From positions 1 through 10,803 of the forward strand of contig JAVCCT010000324.1 of the NCBI GenBank assembly GCA_030765325.1: 10,803 bases of DNA, in the 5' to 3' direction. The position numbers were made by a program, and so were the translations under genes. Positions 1 through 5,357 of this stretch are shown piece by piece (within the stretch, counting starts at the first letter, position 1; each line of letters begins with the position of its first letter). Source of the DNA: Candidatus Stygibacter frigidus (GTDB lineage: Bacteria > Cloacimonadota > Cloacimonadia > Cloacimonadales > TCS61). The notes below the pieces were generated by a model, which had not been told where the DNA came from, made no database searches, and saw nothing but the letters and a program-made list of their open reading frames with translations.

Positions 1-45
1 TCTCCTCGCATCAGATTCCATAACCTTCGCATATTCTTCATACAT
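1..45 (-). CDS. 5' end of a leftward gene, cut by the window edge
   Basis: An ATG at 45 opens a frame that runs leftwards off the window, giving 15 residues beginning MYEEYAKVMESDARR. A GGAGG at 48-52 lies only 3 nt upstream. A second ATG in another frame at 41 (MKNMRRLW...) sits 7 nt from the same SD, so the true start and frame are not settled. The strong SD and lack of a good rightward alternative favour a leftward gene. Too little is visible to assign a function. The hairpins at 58-120 lie directly in front of it. Confidence 0.35.
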   Translation of the reverse strand, partial: MYEEYAKVMESDARR

Positions 46-57
46 TATCCTCCATAA

Positions 58-93
58 AAAAATCCCGGGGAACCTGAATTCCTCGGGATTTTT
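58..93 (-). terminator. Intrinsic-terminator hairpin, near-symmetric, in front of the left-edge gene
   Basis: AATCCCGGGGAA (61-72) pairs with TTCCTCGGGATT (79-90) with a single G-T wobble. Flanking A and T runs extend the stem by 3 bp, and the loop is 6 nt. Read leftwards the stem is followed by an unbroken T run and then by the SD of the left-edge gene. Read rightwards it also ends in TTTTT, so it could work both ways. It either ends the lipoprotein transcript or acts as an attenuator for the next gene. Confidence 0.7.
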
Positions 94-120
94 GTTAAAA
101 CAAAAATTGTGGAATTCAGG
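73..120 (-). promoter_or_regulatory. Candidate antiterminator pairing overlapping the terminator
   Basis: CCTGAATTCC at 73-82 and GGAATTCAGG at 111-120 are exact 10-bp reverse complements. The 73-82 arm covers the terminator loop and 4 nt of one terminator arm, so this pairing and the terminator exclude each other. Nested between the arms is a second perfect hairpin, ATTTTTGTT (88-96) with AACAAAAAT (99-107). The layout is that of a terminator/antiterminator switch, but no ligand-binding domain or known riboswitch class was recognised. Confidence 0.35.
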
Positions 121-220
121 CGTTTTTCTTTTCACGCTACTGATCCCACCAATATATTTTCTGCCTGTGGCAGCTTATTGATTTATTCTTAGTTTTGCTT
201 TCTAAGTAGATCAGTTGCGT

Positions 221-256
221 TTAGTTATTTCGCAATCTACCTGTAAAATTATTCAT
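221..256 (-). CDS. Possible 11-residue leader peptide
   Basis: The frame reads MNNFTGRLRNN and stop. An AAAGGAG at 263-269 lies 6 nt before its ATG, which is close to ideal. It lies between the lipoprotein and the terminator/antiterminator pair, in the direction of the left-edge gene. Overlapping its end, GTAGAT (206-211) plus TTGCG (215-219) can pair with CGCAATCTAC (231-240). That hairpin would be sensitive to ribosome position. It could be a real leader peptide, the stub of a decayed gene, or chance. Confidence 0.22.
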   Translation of the reverse strand: MNNFTGRLRNN

Positions 257-373
257 GAAATACTCCTTTAAATTTATTTGATTACAAATCTTCTAATTAT
301 CCAATTTCTGTCAAACAAAATATCCTAACCAGTTATCTGAGGACGGTCATTACCAACCCCATGTTAACTGTTT

Positions 374-412
374 ACCCCGTCCACTCCGTCGCACCTTCGC
401 ACTTTCGTTTAC
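374..412. repeat. Short intergenic repeat, CACCTTCGCACTTTCG type
   Basis: The 16-mer at 392-407 recurs exactly, in the same orientation, at 5228-5243, and a near copy lies at 5172-5188. It is embedded in related short words (CCCCGTCCACTCCGTCG before, TTTACCCTCC after). This is a degenerate array of roughly 8-11 nt units immediately downstream of the lipoprotein stop codon. Similar low-complexity words occur dispersed in several environmental bacterial lineages, from memory. Confidence 0.5.
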
Positions 413-418
413 CCTCCA

Positions 419-2893
419 TCACTCCACGATAATATCTATCACCCGCTGATGATCATTAATGATATCCCGCACTGTTATTTCCGTAGTCCCCGTTTCCACA
501 CCTCTGCGGATCACCAGGGTATGTGCTTCTGCATTTATCAATAATAGTTCCACTATTGATGGGTCATCCACCTCCCATTCATATTCTGGCTCAAAAGCAG
601 CATTATAGGTTACTGCTTCCAGGACATGACTGGCTGAATCTGCTATTGTATATTCCTCAATACCGTAAGGCAGACCATTCTCGGGATCTATATTTACATA
701 TACTCCCGGTACTGTTCCATAAAATCCTGCACTATTGAAAGTTCCGCTGATTATACCGCTAATGCCGGTATTGGGATTAGCAATTACACTGATCTCTATT
801 GTGTGATCTATATCTCCACGTTTGGGTGTGATATAATTTAGCCAGTAGAAGCTGTTCAGATAATCACTGATCTCCTTCTGGATAATTAATAAAGTTGCCG
901 CTACCTCACTTACATTATTCAATACAAAAAATCCCTCATTACCTAACGCACTCAAAGCGTCTATATCTATATCACTACCAATTCCTAAAGTATAGATATG
1001 CTTGTTTCCCCGTTCATCCAATGCTTCCTGTAAAGTTGAGGAACCCTGAGTATCACTGCCATCTGTGATAATGATCAGATTACCTTTAATAAGATTTTCA
1101 GGATAATATACATCTTCCCAATGGTTCACACCTGTGATGACTGAGCCGTATAGATCAGTTGATGGATAACCCATCTGGATGGAATTAATTGCTCCCACCA
1201 GATCTGCCTGATTATTAGTGAAGTCTTCGATTAATTCCGCCTGCTCAGAAAACGTATATACACACATATATTGATTGCCCTGAAGATTCTCAACCAAGTC
1301 ATAAGCTGCCAGTTTTATATCATCAAGCAGACTATCCATACTCGTACTGTTATCTATCATAAGCACAGTTTTATTGATTGTATTCAAATCCGTTCCCGTA
1401 TAAATGTGCAATGCTGATTCCACTGCATCAATGTCTTCGCCATCTTCCAAAAACCTGAAATCTGATTCCACAAGTTCTGTATTGGCATTATCTGCTCTAT
1501 CTGTTACTCTATATACCACATCAATATTGCAGGGCATCTCTGCTCTGATTAAATGATTATGAAGCTTATAACCTGGCGGGACTGGATCCGGTATCGTGAT
1601 AAAATTCATTACTGGTCCCTGCCACGTCGTCCCATCTGAAAGCAGTGCATCGATCCGCCACTGATAAATTGTCTCATAAGTCAGATTATGAAAAATGTAA
1701 GTGGTATCCCTGATCTCACTTGCGATTAGATTAAGCCCGGTACCCTCACTTCCCCGATATAGATCATAACTCTCAGCGTCAATGCAGCTCCAGCTTAATA
1801 CTGGGTCAATTTCAATAGAGGTTTCATTATCCCCGGGATGAATATCAGAAAATCTGTCTTTTGTCTCAAATTTATAAACCGGACTCAATAGCTCCTGATT
1901 GGACTGATAAGTCCCTTTGATCTGCCAGGAATATTCCTGTAGATAATTCAGACTATCTAATTCATAATTAGGCTCTTCTAATCCTACTGCCACTAATTCC
2001 AAAAGATATGCTGATGCACCCAGATAGATAGCATATTCATATTCCCCGGTTCTTATAGCTGTTTTACTTTTACTCTTTTCTATCTTCTTATGATCATTTC
2101 TCGATATACCATCAATAGACCATTCCAATAGCAGATTCGTCTCCTGATCATCTGCTGCATTTGCAGGAGATATCACTTCCCATTCTGGTTGTCTGGTGCT
2201 AAAGCTAAGTATAGGACTGGCAGCCAGTTCATTTACATAATTCCTCGCTTTCACCTGCCAGTAATATTCTGTATTATAAAAAAGATCACTTACCTGGGCA
2301 TACTGCAGCTCAGTATTTTCCACCAGCATATCAAGACTGTCTGTATTTGTACCCAGATAGAGATCATAATATATCAAGGTAGGATCTTCACGAGTGACAA
2401 TAGCTGTTTCAGCATTCTGCTCACCGTTATGAAATTTGTCTATGTCAGATCTGCTCATGCCCCAGTTTAATACCAGAGATAATGATAAACTGTCAGCTCC
2501 ATTCTCCGGATAAAATTCTCCCCATTCCCCGTTTCTGGTAGAAAATGATAACAATGGACCATATTCCGGGATTTCTGCTCCATTAAATGCCACTACCTTC
2601 CAGTAATATGTTGTCCCTAATGCTAATACATCTATCACCTTTTCAGTTACAATTAAATTCTCTTCTATCATCTCCAGACTATCAGGATTGGTCCCAAAAT
2701 ATAACTGATAATAAGTGGCAAATTCGCAGCTCCAGTATAATGATATAAAAGGTTCTATCCCACTGGTTCCATCTACAGGATAAAAATCTGAAAAAGATGC
2801 TGCCCGCGGGGTATATTCCAATTTCTCCGTACAACTGCTTAAAGCCAGTAATCCTATGCCTAATATTAAAAAGAATAATATCTTAGCCCTCAT
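419..2893 (-). CDS. Lipoprotein with four fibronectin-type repeats and a von Willebrand factor A domain
   Basis: This is an 824-residue envelope protein. The start chosen is the ATG at 2893 with AAGGAG 5 nt upstream; a TTG 18 nt earlier is open but lacks an SD. A basic N-terminus and hydrophobic stretch end in the lipobox LALSSC, so Cys21 is probably lipidated. Four fibronectin-like repeats (about 34-120, 122-234, 237-345, 347-435) each carry the hallmarks YDLYLG and YxWxV/I. A VWA domain spans about 506-685 with a complete metal-binding MIDAS site: DNSTS at 514-518, Thr579 in STDLYGS, and Asp611 in ITDGSD. The last 100 residues look like an Ig-type beta domain. A role in surface adhesion or protein-protein contact is likely; the partner is unknown. 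It appears monocistronic. VWA is confident, the C-terminal domain less so. Confidence 0.88.
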   Translation of the reverse strand: MRAKILFFLILGIGLLALSSCTEKLEYTPRAASFSDFYPVDGTSGIEPFISLYWSCEFATYYQLYFGTNPDSLEMIEENLIVTEKVIDVLALGTTYYWKVVAFNGAEIPEYGPLLSFSTRNGEWGEFYPENGADSLSLSLVLNWGMSRSDIDKFHNGEQNAETAIVTREDPTLIYYDLYLGTNTDSLDMLVENTELQYAQVSDLFYNTEYYWQVKARNYVNELAASPILSFSTRQPEWEVISPANAADDQETNLLLEWSIDGISRNDHKKIEKSKSKTAIRTGEYEYAIYLGASAYLLELVAVGLEEPNYELDSLNYLQEYSWQIKGTYQSNQELLSPVYKFETKDRFSDIHPGDNETSIEIDPVLSWSCIDAESYDLYRGSEGTGLNLIASEIRDTTYIFHNLTYETIYQWRIDALLSDGTTWQGPVMNFITIPDPVPPGYKLHNHLIRAEMPCNIDVVYRVTDRADNANTELVESDFRFLEDGEDIDAVESALHIYTGTDLNTINKTVLMIDNSTSMDSLLDDIKLAAYDLVENLQGNQYMCVYTFSEQAELIEDFTNNQADLVGAINSIQMGYPSTDLYGSVITGVNHWEDVYYPENLIKGNLIIITDGSDTQGSSTLQEALDERGNKHIYTLGIGSDIDIDALSALGNEGFFVLNNVSEVAATLLIIQKEISDYLNSFYWLNYITPKRGDIDHTIEISVIANPNTGISGIISGTFNSAGFYGTVPGVYVNIDPENGLPYGIEEYTIADSASHVLEAVTYNAAFEPEYEWEVDDPSIVELLLINAEAHTLVIRRGVETGTTEITVRDIINDHQRVIDIIVE

Positions 2894-2949
2894 TCTTGCT
2901 CCTTGATACAATAGTGGCTCACTTCTTTCCTTCCCATTATTTCTTTACT

Positions 2950-2969
2950 ATTATACAATTATTTGTCAA
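2950..2969 (-). promoter_or_regulatory. Probable promoter region of the lipoprotein gene
   Basis: Read leftwards, TTGACA (2964-2969) and a perfect TATAAT (2950-2955) occur, but only 8 bp apart, so they cannot be the paired boxes of one promoter. TATAAT with a poor -35 further upstream is the likelier use and would give a leader of about 50 nt. Confidence 0.4.
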
Positions 2970-3329
2970 GCAGTTATTAGTTTTATCGTAAATTTTTACC
3001 CGAATAACCCCTCTACTGGTCCCTTCAATAAGTTATTGAGTAAAGTCTTCCTGCCACAAAATATCATTATCAAAACCACGTTAGATTAATGCCAGCTAAG
3101 TCACCGAATGGTGTATAAATTTTCAATTCCTCTCAGTGATAGGTACATAGTTATTGCTCAGACAAGTCAGGAATTCTTCTGCACCCAGAGGAGGACTTCT
3201 GGACTACAGCATGTAATACCCAATCTTTACCAATATCTGCATCCACTCAGTCCACTACGTACTCCATAAATACGACTGCATGACTGAAAGACTAAACAAA
3301 TTACAAACTCTTCTCTTATTCACTAATAT

Positions 3330-3366
3330 TCTGTGTTCTCTGGTGCCCTCTGCGGTGAAAACTCTT
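3330..3366 (-). repeat. Widespread short repeat encoding the FTAEGTREHR pattern
   Basis: Read leftwards, the sequence translates as VFTAEGTREHR. This matches a low-complexity repeat that, from memory, is scattered through many unrelated bacterial genomes and is often mis-annotated as small proteins with FTTEGTEGHRE-like text. I treat it as a repeat and not as coding. Confidence 0.4.
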
Positions 3367-3402
3367 TCATTACATTGTATCACATACCATCGCCTAATTT
3401 CT

Positions 3403-3452
3403 CTAAGATTCTCGCCTCTCGGCTCGACACATCGACACTTTCGATGTACTCC
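3403..3452 (-). repeat. Dispersed hairpin repeat, copy B
   Basis: Read leftwards from 3452: GGAGTACA, then 13 nt, then TGTGT, then a second imperfect stem and GAATCTTAG. The first stem is a perfect 7-bp hairpin, ACATCGA (3429-3435 on the plus strand) with TCGATGT (3441-3447). The rightward copy at 10748-10798 has the same frame (GGAGTACA, 13 nt, TGTGT) with different but still paired stem bases. Confidence 0.5.
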
Positions 3453-3490
3453 ATATATATCACGATAATCGATAAACACAATAATCAAAT

Positions 3491-3521
3491 AAAGGGGGGG
3501 GGGCATATCGCCCCCCGCTTT
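3491..3521 (-). terminator. Intrinsic terminator of the 162-residue gene
   Basis: Read leftwards from just after the stop codon: AAAG, GGGGGGC, a GATAT loop, GCCCCCC, then CTTT and a T-rich tail. The core stem is 7 G-C pairs and the AAAG/CTTT extension is separated by a small internal loop. One arm is a homopolymer of ten G on the plus strand (3494-3503), which may vary in length. Confidence 0.8.
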
Positions 3522-3522
3522 G

Positions 3523-4011
3523 TTATACAGACTCAATCGAGCTGTTCAGATCGCTCAAATCCAATCCACAAGCCGGCATACCTGCTGCTTCGATCAGATT
3601 GCCCACATTAGGAGCTTCAGTGCCCAAAAGGTCACTTGCCTCTCCTCCGAAAGTATCTACTGTCAAAGTTGATAGATCAAATGATGTGATTTTTGCGGCT
3701 GCATAGCAGGCTTTGATAAATAATGGGTAAGAAAAAACTTCCCATTCGGGTTCCCTGCCTTCCTGCTGGGTTGTATCCCAGGCATTCTGATAGGTTGCCA
3801 TATCTGCCACAAAACCTTCTGCTGCTGCATCCCAGGTTCCACTAACCGCTTTTGCGATATTGCCAAACACCACATTCTGACTGGTGATCTCTGATGGATA
3901 TACATAATCTCGGGATGCCATCACACGATAGCGTTCTTGATGGGTCATAAATATCAACCCGTCACAGTATCCCGAGAAATTGCTTATCCATCTTGCTGGT
4001 GTAAATCTCAT
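3523..4011 (-). CDS. Uncharacterised 162-residue protein
   Basis: I do not recognise a family. The start is the ATG at 4011 with AAGGAG 5 nt upstream; a GTG at 4071 is in frame but has no SD. There is no signal peptide or membrane segment. The N-terminus (MRFTPARWISNFSGYCDGLIF) is aromatic and basic. The middle is acidic and rich in Ala and Trp (TWDAAAEGFVADMATYQNAW), then PEWEVFSYPLFIKACYAAAK. The C-terminus is Gly/Leu/Asp-rich and has a Cys near the end. Three cysteines are spread through the chain, with no metal-binding pattern. A soluble helical protein is likely. It stands alone between its own promoter (4156-4183) and terminator (3491-3521). The clean transcription unit and its less A+T-rich composition argue that it is a real gene. 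Confidence 0.75.
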   Translation of the reverse strand: MRFTPARWISNFSGYCDGLIFMTHQERYRVMASRDYVYPSEITSQNVVFGNIAKAVSGTWDAAAEGFVADMATYQNAWDTTQQEGREPEWEVFSYPLFIKACYAAAKITSFDLSTLTVDTFGGEASDLLGTEAPNVGNLIEAAGMPACGLDLSDLNSSIESV

Positions 4012-4155
4012 GTCTTCTCCTTGGTTGATTACTGCTCTCTTTTGAAAATGTGCACTTTCTCTATTGATCACAGTAAATTTTAATTCACAAATTCCGAATT
4101 CGGTTTCCTTTCATAGTCCATGAATTATTCTGACGACAAAATACCACTAACATTA

Positions 4156-4183
4156 ATTATAAGTCAAATACTTTATTTATCAA
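4156..4183 (-). promoter_or_regulatory. Strong sigma70-type promoter for the 162-residue gene
   Basis: Read leftwards: TTGATA (4178-4183), a 16-bp spacer, and a perfect TATAAT (4156-4161). Transcription would begin near 4149, leaving a leader of about 138 nt that contains the perfect palindrome CCGAATTCGG at 4094-4103. Confidence 0.6.
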
Positions 4184-4188
4184 TACGT

Positions 4189-4231
4189 TATGACATATAT
4201 AAGTTGTCATACAAAGTCACATATTGTCATA
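4189..4231 (-). promoter_or_regulatory. Three TGTCATA-type boxes just upstream of a promoter
   Basis: TATGACA at 4189-4195 is inverted relative to TGTCATA at 4205-4211 (a perfect 7-bp dyad). TGTCATA recurs at 4225-4231, exactly 20 bp on. The nearest box is 5 bp from the -35 of the leftward promoter. Spacing near two helical turns and position suggest a binding site for an activator or repressor. Confidence 0.4.
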
Positions 4232-4570
4232 AATAGGCATATAAATGCATAGAAAAAAAGATAATGTTTTTTTTTTATGGAAAGTAAAATGTGAAATCAT
4301 GCTAAGCTGTATGAGCACATGAAAAGCTGCCAGTATTGAGATAAATTTATCCCAAAGGAAAACTTCCAAAAGCGCGAAAATAATTGCGAAAACAAAGCAT
4401 CTTGATCTGACTGTTTAAACTGTTTAATTCTAACCAAATTATTACATTCCTATTAATATAATTGACAAAATCATCCAATTTTAGCACTATTGTCTCTGGG
4501 TATTAAATAATATATATATAAATAGTTTATGAATGTTGAGGGGCAATTAGTTTTCATAATTTACTGAATA
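4232..4570. other. A+T-rich upstream region of the helix-turn-helix gene
   Basis: No gene was seen. It contains a T10 run (4267-4276) facing an A7 run, the palindrome GATAAATTTATC near 4340, a GTTTAAAC palindrome near 4414, and an alternating TA tract near 4509-4520. A possible rightward promoter is listed separately. Confidence 0.4.
4462..4490 (+). promoter_or_regulatory. Possible promoter of the helix-turn-helix gene
   Basis: A perfect TTGACA (4462-4467) is followed after 17 bp by CACTAT (4485-4490), a weak -10. The resulting leader would be about 95 nt and would include the SD hairpin. Confidence 0.3.
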
Positions 4571-4590
4571 TTTGACGAGGAGGTGTCAAA
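4571..4590 (+). promoter_or_regulatory. SD presented in the loop of a perfect hairpin
   Basis: TTTGAC (4571-4576) and GTCAAA (4585-4590) form a perfect 6-bp stem. Its 8-nt loop, GAGGAGGT, is the entire SD. The 3' arm ends flush against the GTG start codon at 4591. Such a structure could be a protein- or RNA-binding site that controls translation. Confidence 0.5.
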
Positions 4591-4827
4591 GTGAAAAGCC
4601 TTAACTACATGACTGTGGAAGAAGTCATGCAAGAACTCGACATTACCCGGAGAACAGTGTACCGTTATTGTAAAAAAGGAATCCTCAAGTTTTCCAAACC
4701 AGCCAACAAAAAGCTCTACATCATCAAAGACAGCGTCAAAATTTTCCTCGATAATGGCTTACACAAATACCACCTGAAATCTGCAAACACCAACGAAGGA
4801 GGTCAAACTGAAAAATTGCGCACCTGA
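4591..4827 (+). CDS. Excisionase-type (MerR-like) helix-turn-helix DNA-binding protein
   Basis: This 78-residue basic protein starts with GTG behind a very strong SD, GAGGAGGT. Residues about 7-50 read as an HTH_17/excisionase-family domain. A first helix (VEEVMQELDI) leads to a turn and a recognition helix (RRTVYRYCKKG). A short wing (FSKPANKKLYIIKDSV) follows, and the C-terminal tail is hydrophilic. Relatives include excisionases of integrative elements and small repressors. No integrase is visible in the window, so whether this is an excisionase or a local regulator is open. It is the only confident rightward gene here. From codon 16 on, the sequence is duplicated in tandem downstream, and the last codons overlap the possible CTG start of that copy at 4808. 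Confidence 0.8.
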   Translation: MKSLNYMTVEEVMQELDITRRTVYRYCKKGILKFSKPANKKLYIIKDSVKIFLDNGLHKYHLKSANTNEGGQTEKLRT

Positions 4828-5059
4828 AAACCAGAAAGCTCACAAGGAGCTCGACATTACCCGGAGAACAGTGTACCGTTATTGTAAAAAAGGAATCCTC
4901 AAGTTTTCCAAACCAGCCAACAAAAAGCTTTACATCATCAAAGACAGCGTCAAAAGTTTCCTCGATAATGGCTTACACAAATACCACCTGAAATCTGCAA
5001 ACACCAACGAAGGAGGTCAAACTGAAAAATTGCCCACCTGAAAACCAGAAAGCTCACAA
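4636..5059 (+). repeat. 214-bp tandem duplication of the helix-turn-helix gene
   Basis: Positions 4636-4845 and 4850-5059 match over 210 bp with three substitutions: 4716 C / 4930 T (silent), 4742 T / 4956 G (Ile to Ser) and 4820 G / 5034 C (Arg to Pro). The period of 214 bp is not a multiple of three, so the second copy lies in a different frame. High identity points to a recent duplication. Confidence 0.95.
4808..5041 (+). pseudogene. Second helix-turn-helix copy lacking its native N-terminus
   Basis: The second copy encodes the domain from LDITRRTVYRYC to a stop at 5039-5041 but lacks the first 15 codons and any ATG, GTG or TTG upstream of its helices. Its frame extends back to a CTG at 4808, which has a perfect AGGAGGT (4797-4803) 4 nt before it. 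This would give a 77-residue product starting KNCAPENQKAHKE before the shared domain. CTG starts are rare, so this may be a dead copy or a weakly made variant with a changed first helix. The frame overlaps the end of the intact gene by 20 nt. Confidence 0.45.
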
Positions 5060-5079
5060 TAAGCTTTCATATATCAAAT

Positions 5080-5120
5080 AACTCGCCAGACTGATCATTC
5101 ATCCGGCGAGTTTGTTATTT
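5080..5120 (+). terminator. Terminator after the helix-turn-helix locus
   Basis: AACTCGCC (5080-5087) pairs perfectly with GGCGAGTT (5105-5112), followed by TTGTTATTTAT. The loop contains a TGATCA palindrome. In the leftward direction the stem is followed by TATTTGAT, so it may also stop transcripts arriving from the DGQHR gene. Confidence 0.65.
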
Positions 5121-5136
5121 ATAGTAGATTAATCTT

Positions 5137-5301
5137 TCTAGATTTTGTTACATTACATTAAATCACCCCTTCACCCCTTCGCACTTTCACCCCTTCGTTA
5201 AAGTTTCCCTCATGTTTCATATTGTCACACCTTCGCACTTTCGCATCTTCACCACTTCGTTTATTCCACCTCTAGATTACATTATATTATTTTTAATCAC
5301 A
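5137..5301. repeat. Short-repeat patch between convergent genes
   Basis: TCTAGATT at 5137-5144 and again at 5271-5278, each followed by TTACATTA-like and AATCAC words, forms imperfect direct repeats. They bracket about 105 bp of degenerate CACCCCTTCGCACTTTC units (5172-5188, 5228-5243). The second matches the 16-mer at 392-407 exactly. CATTACATTxxATCA at 5151-5165 also recurs at 3368-3382. No gene is present between 5082 and 5357. Confidence 0.5.
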
Positions 5302-5357
5302 CTATTGCGTTTGTTAGCTCTATAACTCATTCAATAACAATTATATACAAGTTATTT

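Larger units (their letters stand above)
94..418. other. Intergenic stretch left of the lipoprotein gene
   Basis: Beyond the possible leader peptide and hairpins described separately, this spacer holds a small CTGCC/GGCAG hairpin at about 160-172 and a short-repeat patch at 374-412. No protein-sized frame with a plausible SD was seen on either strand. Confidence 0.5.
2970..3490. other. Spacer rich in decayed dispersed repeats
   Basis: There is no convincing gene here. The open frames of 60-90 codons on both strands lack SDs and have compositions typical of shadow frames. The spacer holds GTCCACT/CAGTCC-type words near 3245-3270, a FTAEGTREHR-type repeat near 3330-3365, and a hairpin-bearing dispersed element at 3403-3452. 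The mosaic suggests a landing zone for small non-coding repeats. Confidence 0.5.

Noticed and set aside
523..738. Rightward open frames opposite the lipoprotein, DGQHR, methylase and cyclase-like genes (e.g. 523-738, 2189-2470, 5728-6186, 7189-7446, 8317-8562, 9432-9671)
   Set aside because: They lie antisense to well-supported genes, lack SDs and have shadow-frame compositions.
2894..2911. Upstream TTG start for the lipoprotein, and similar early GTG at 4071, TTG at 9661 and ATG at 10296 for other genes
   Set aside because: In each case a later ATG has a well-spaced SD, and for the lipoprotein it gives a proper signal peptide.
3255..3611. Overlapping small open frames between the lipoprotein and the 162-residue gene
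   Set aside because: Their text comes from dispersed repeats (FTAEGTREHR type) and runs into the poly-G terminator; none has an SD.
4636..5059. CRISPR-like repeat
   Set aside because: Only two copies of a 214-bp coding segment are present, with no spacers; it is a tandem duplication.
5333..5356. Hairpin AATAAC/GTTATT directly after the DGQHR stop as a terminator
   Set aside because: The stem is all A-T but for one pair and has no T run; the hairpin at 5080-5120 is a better stop.
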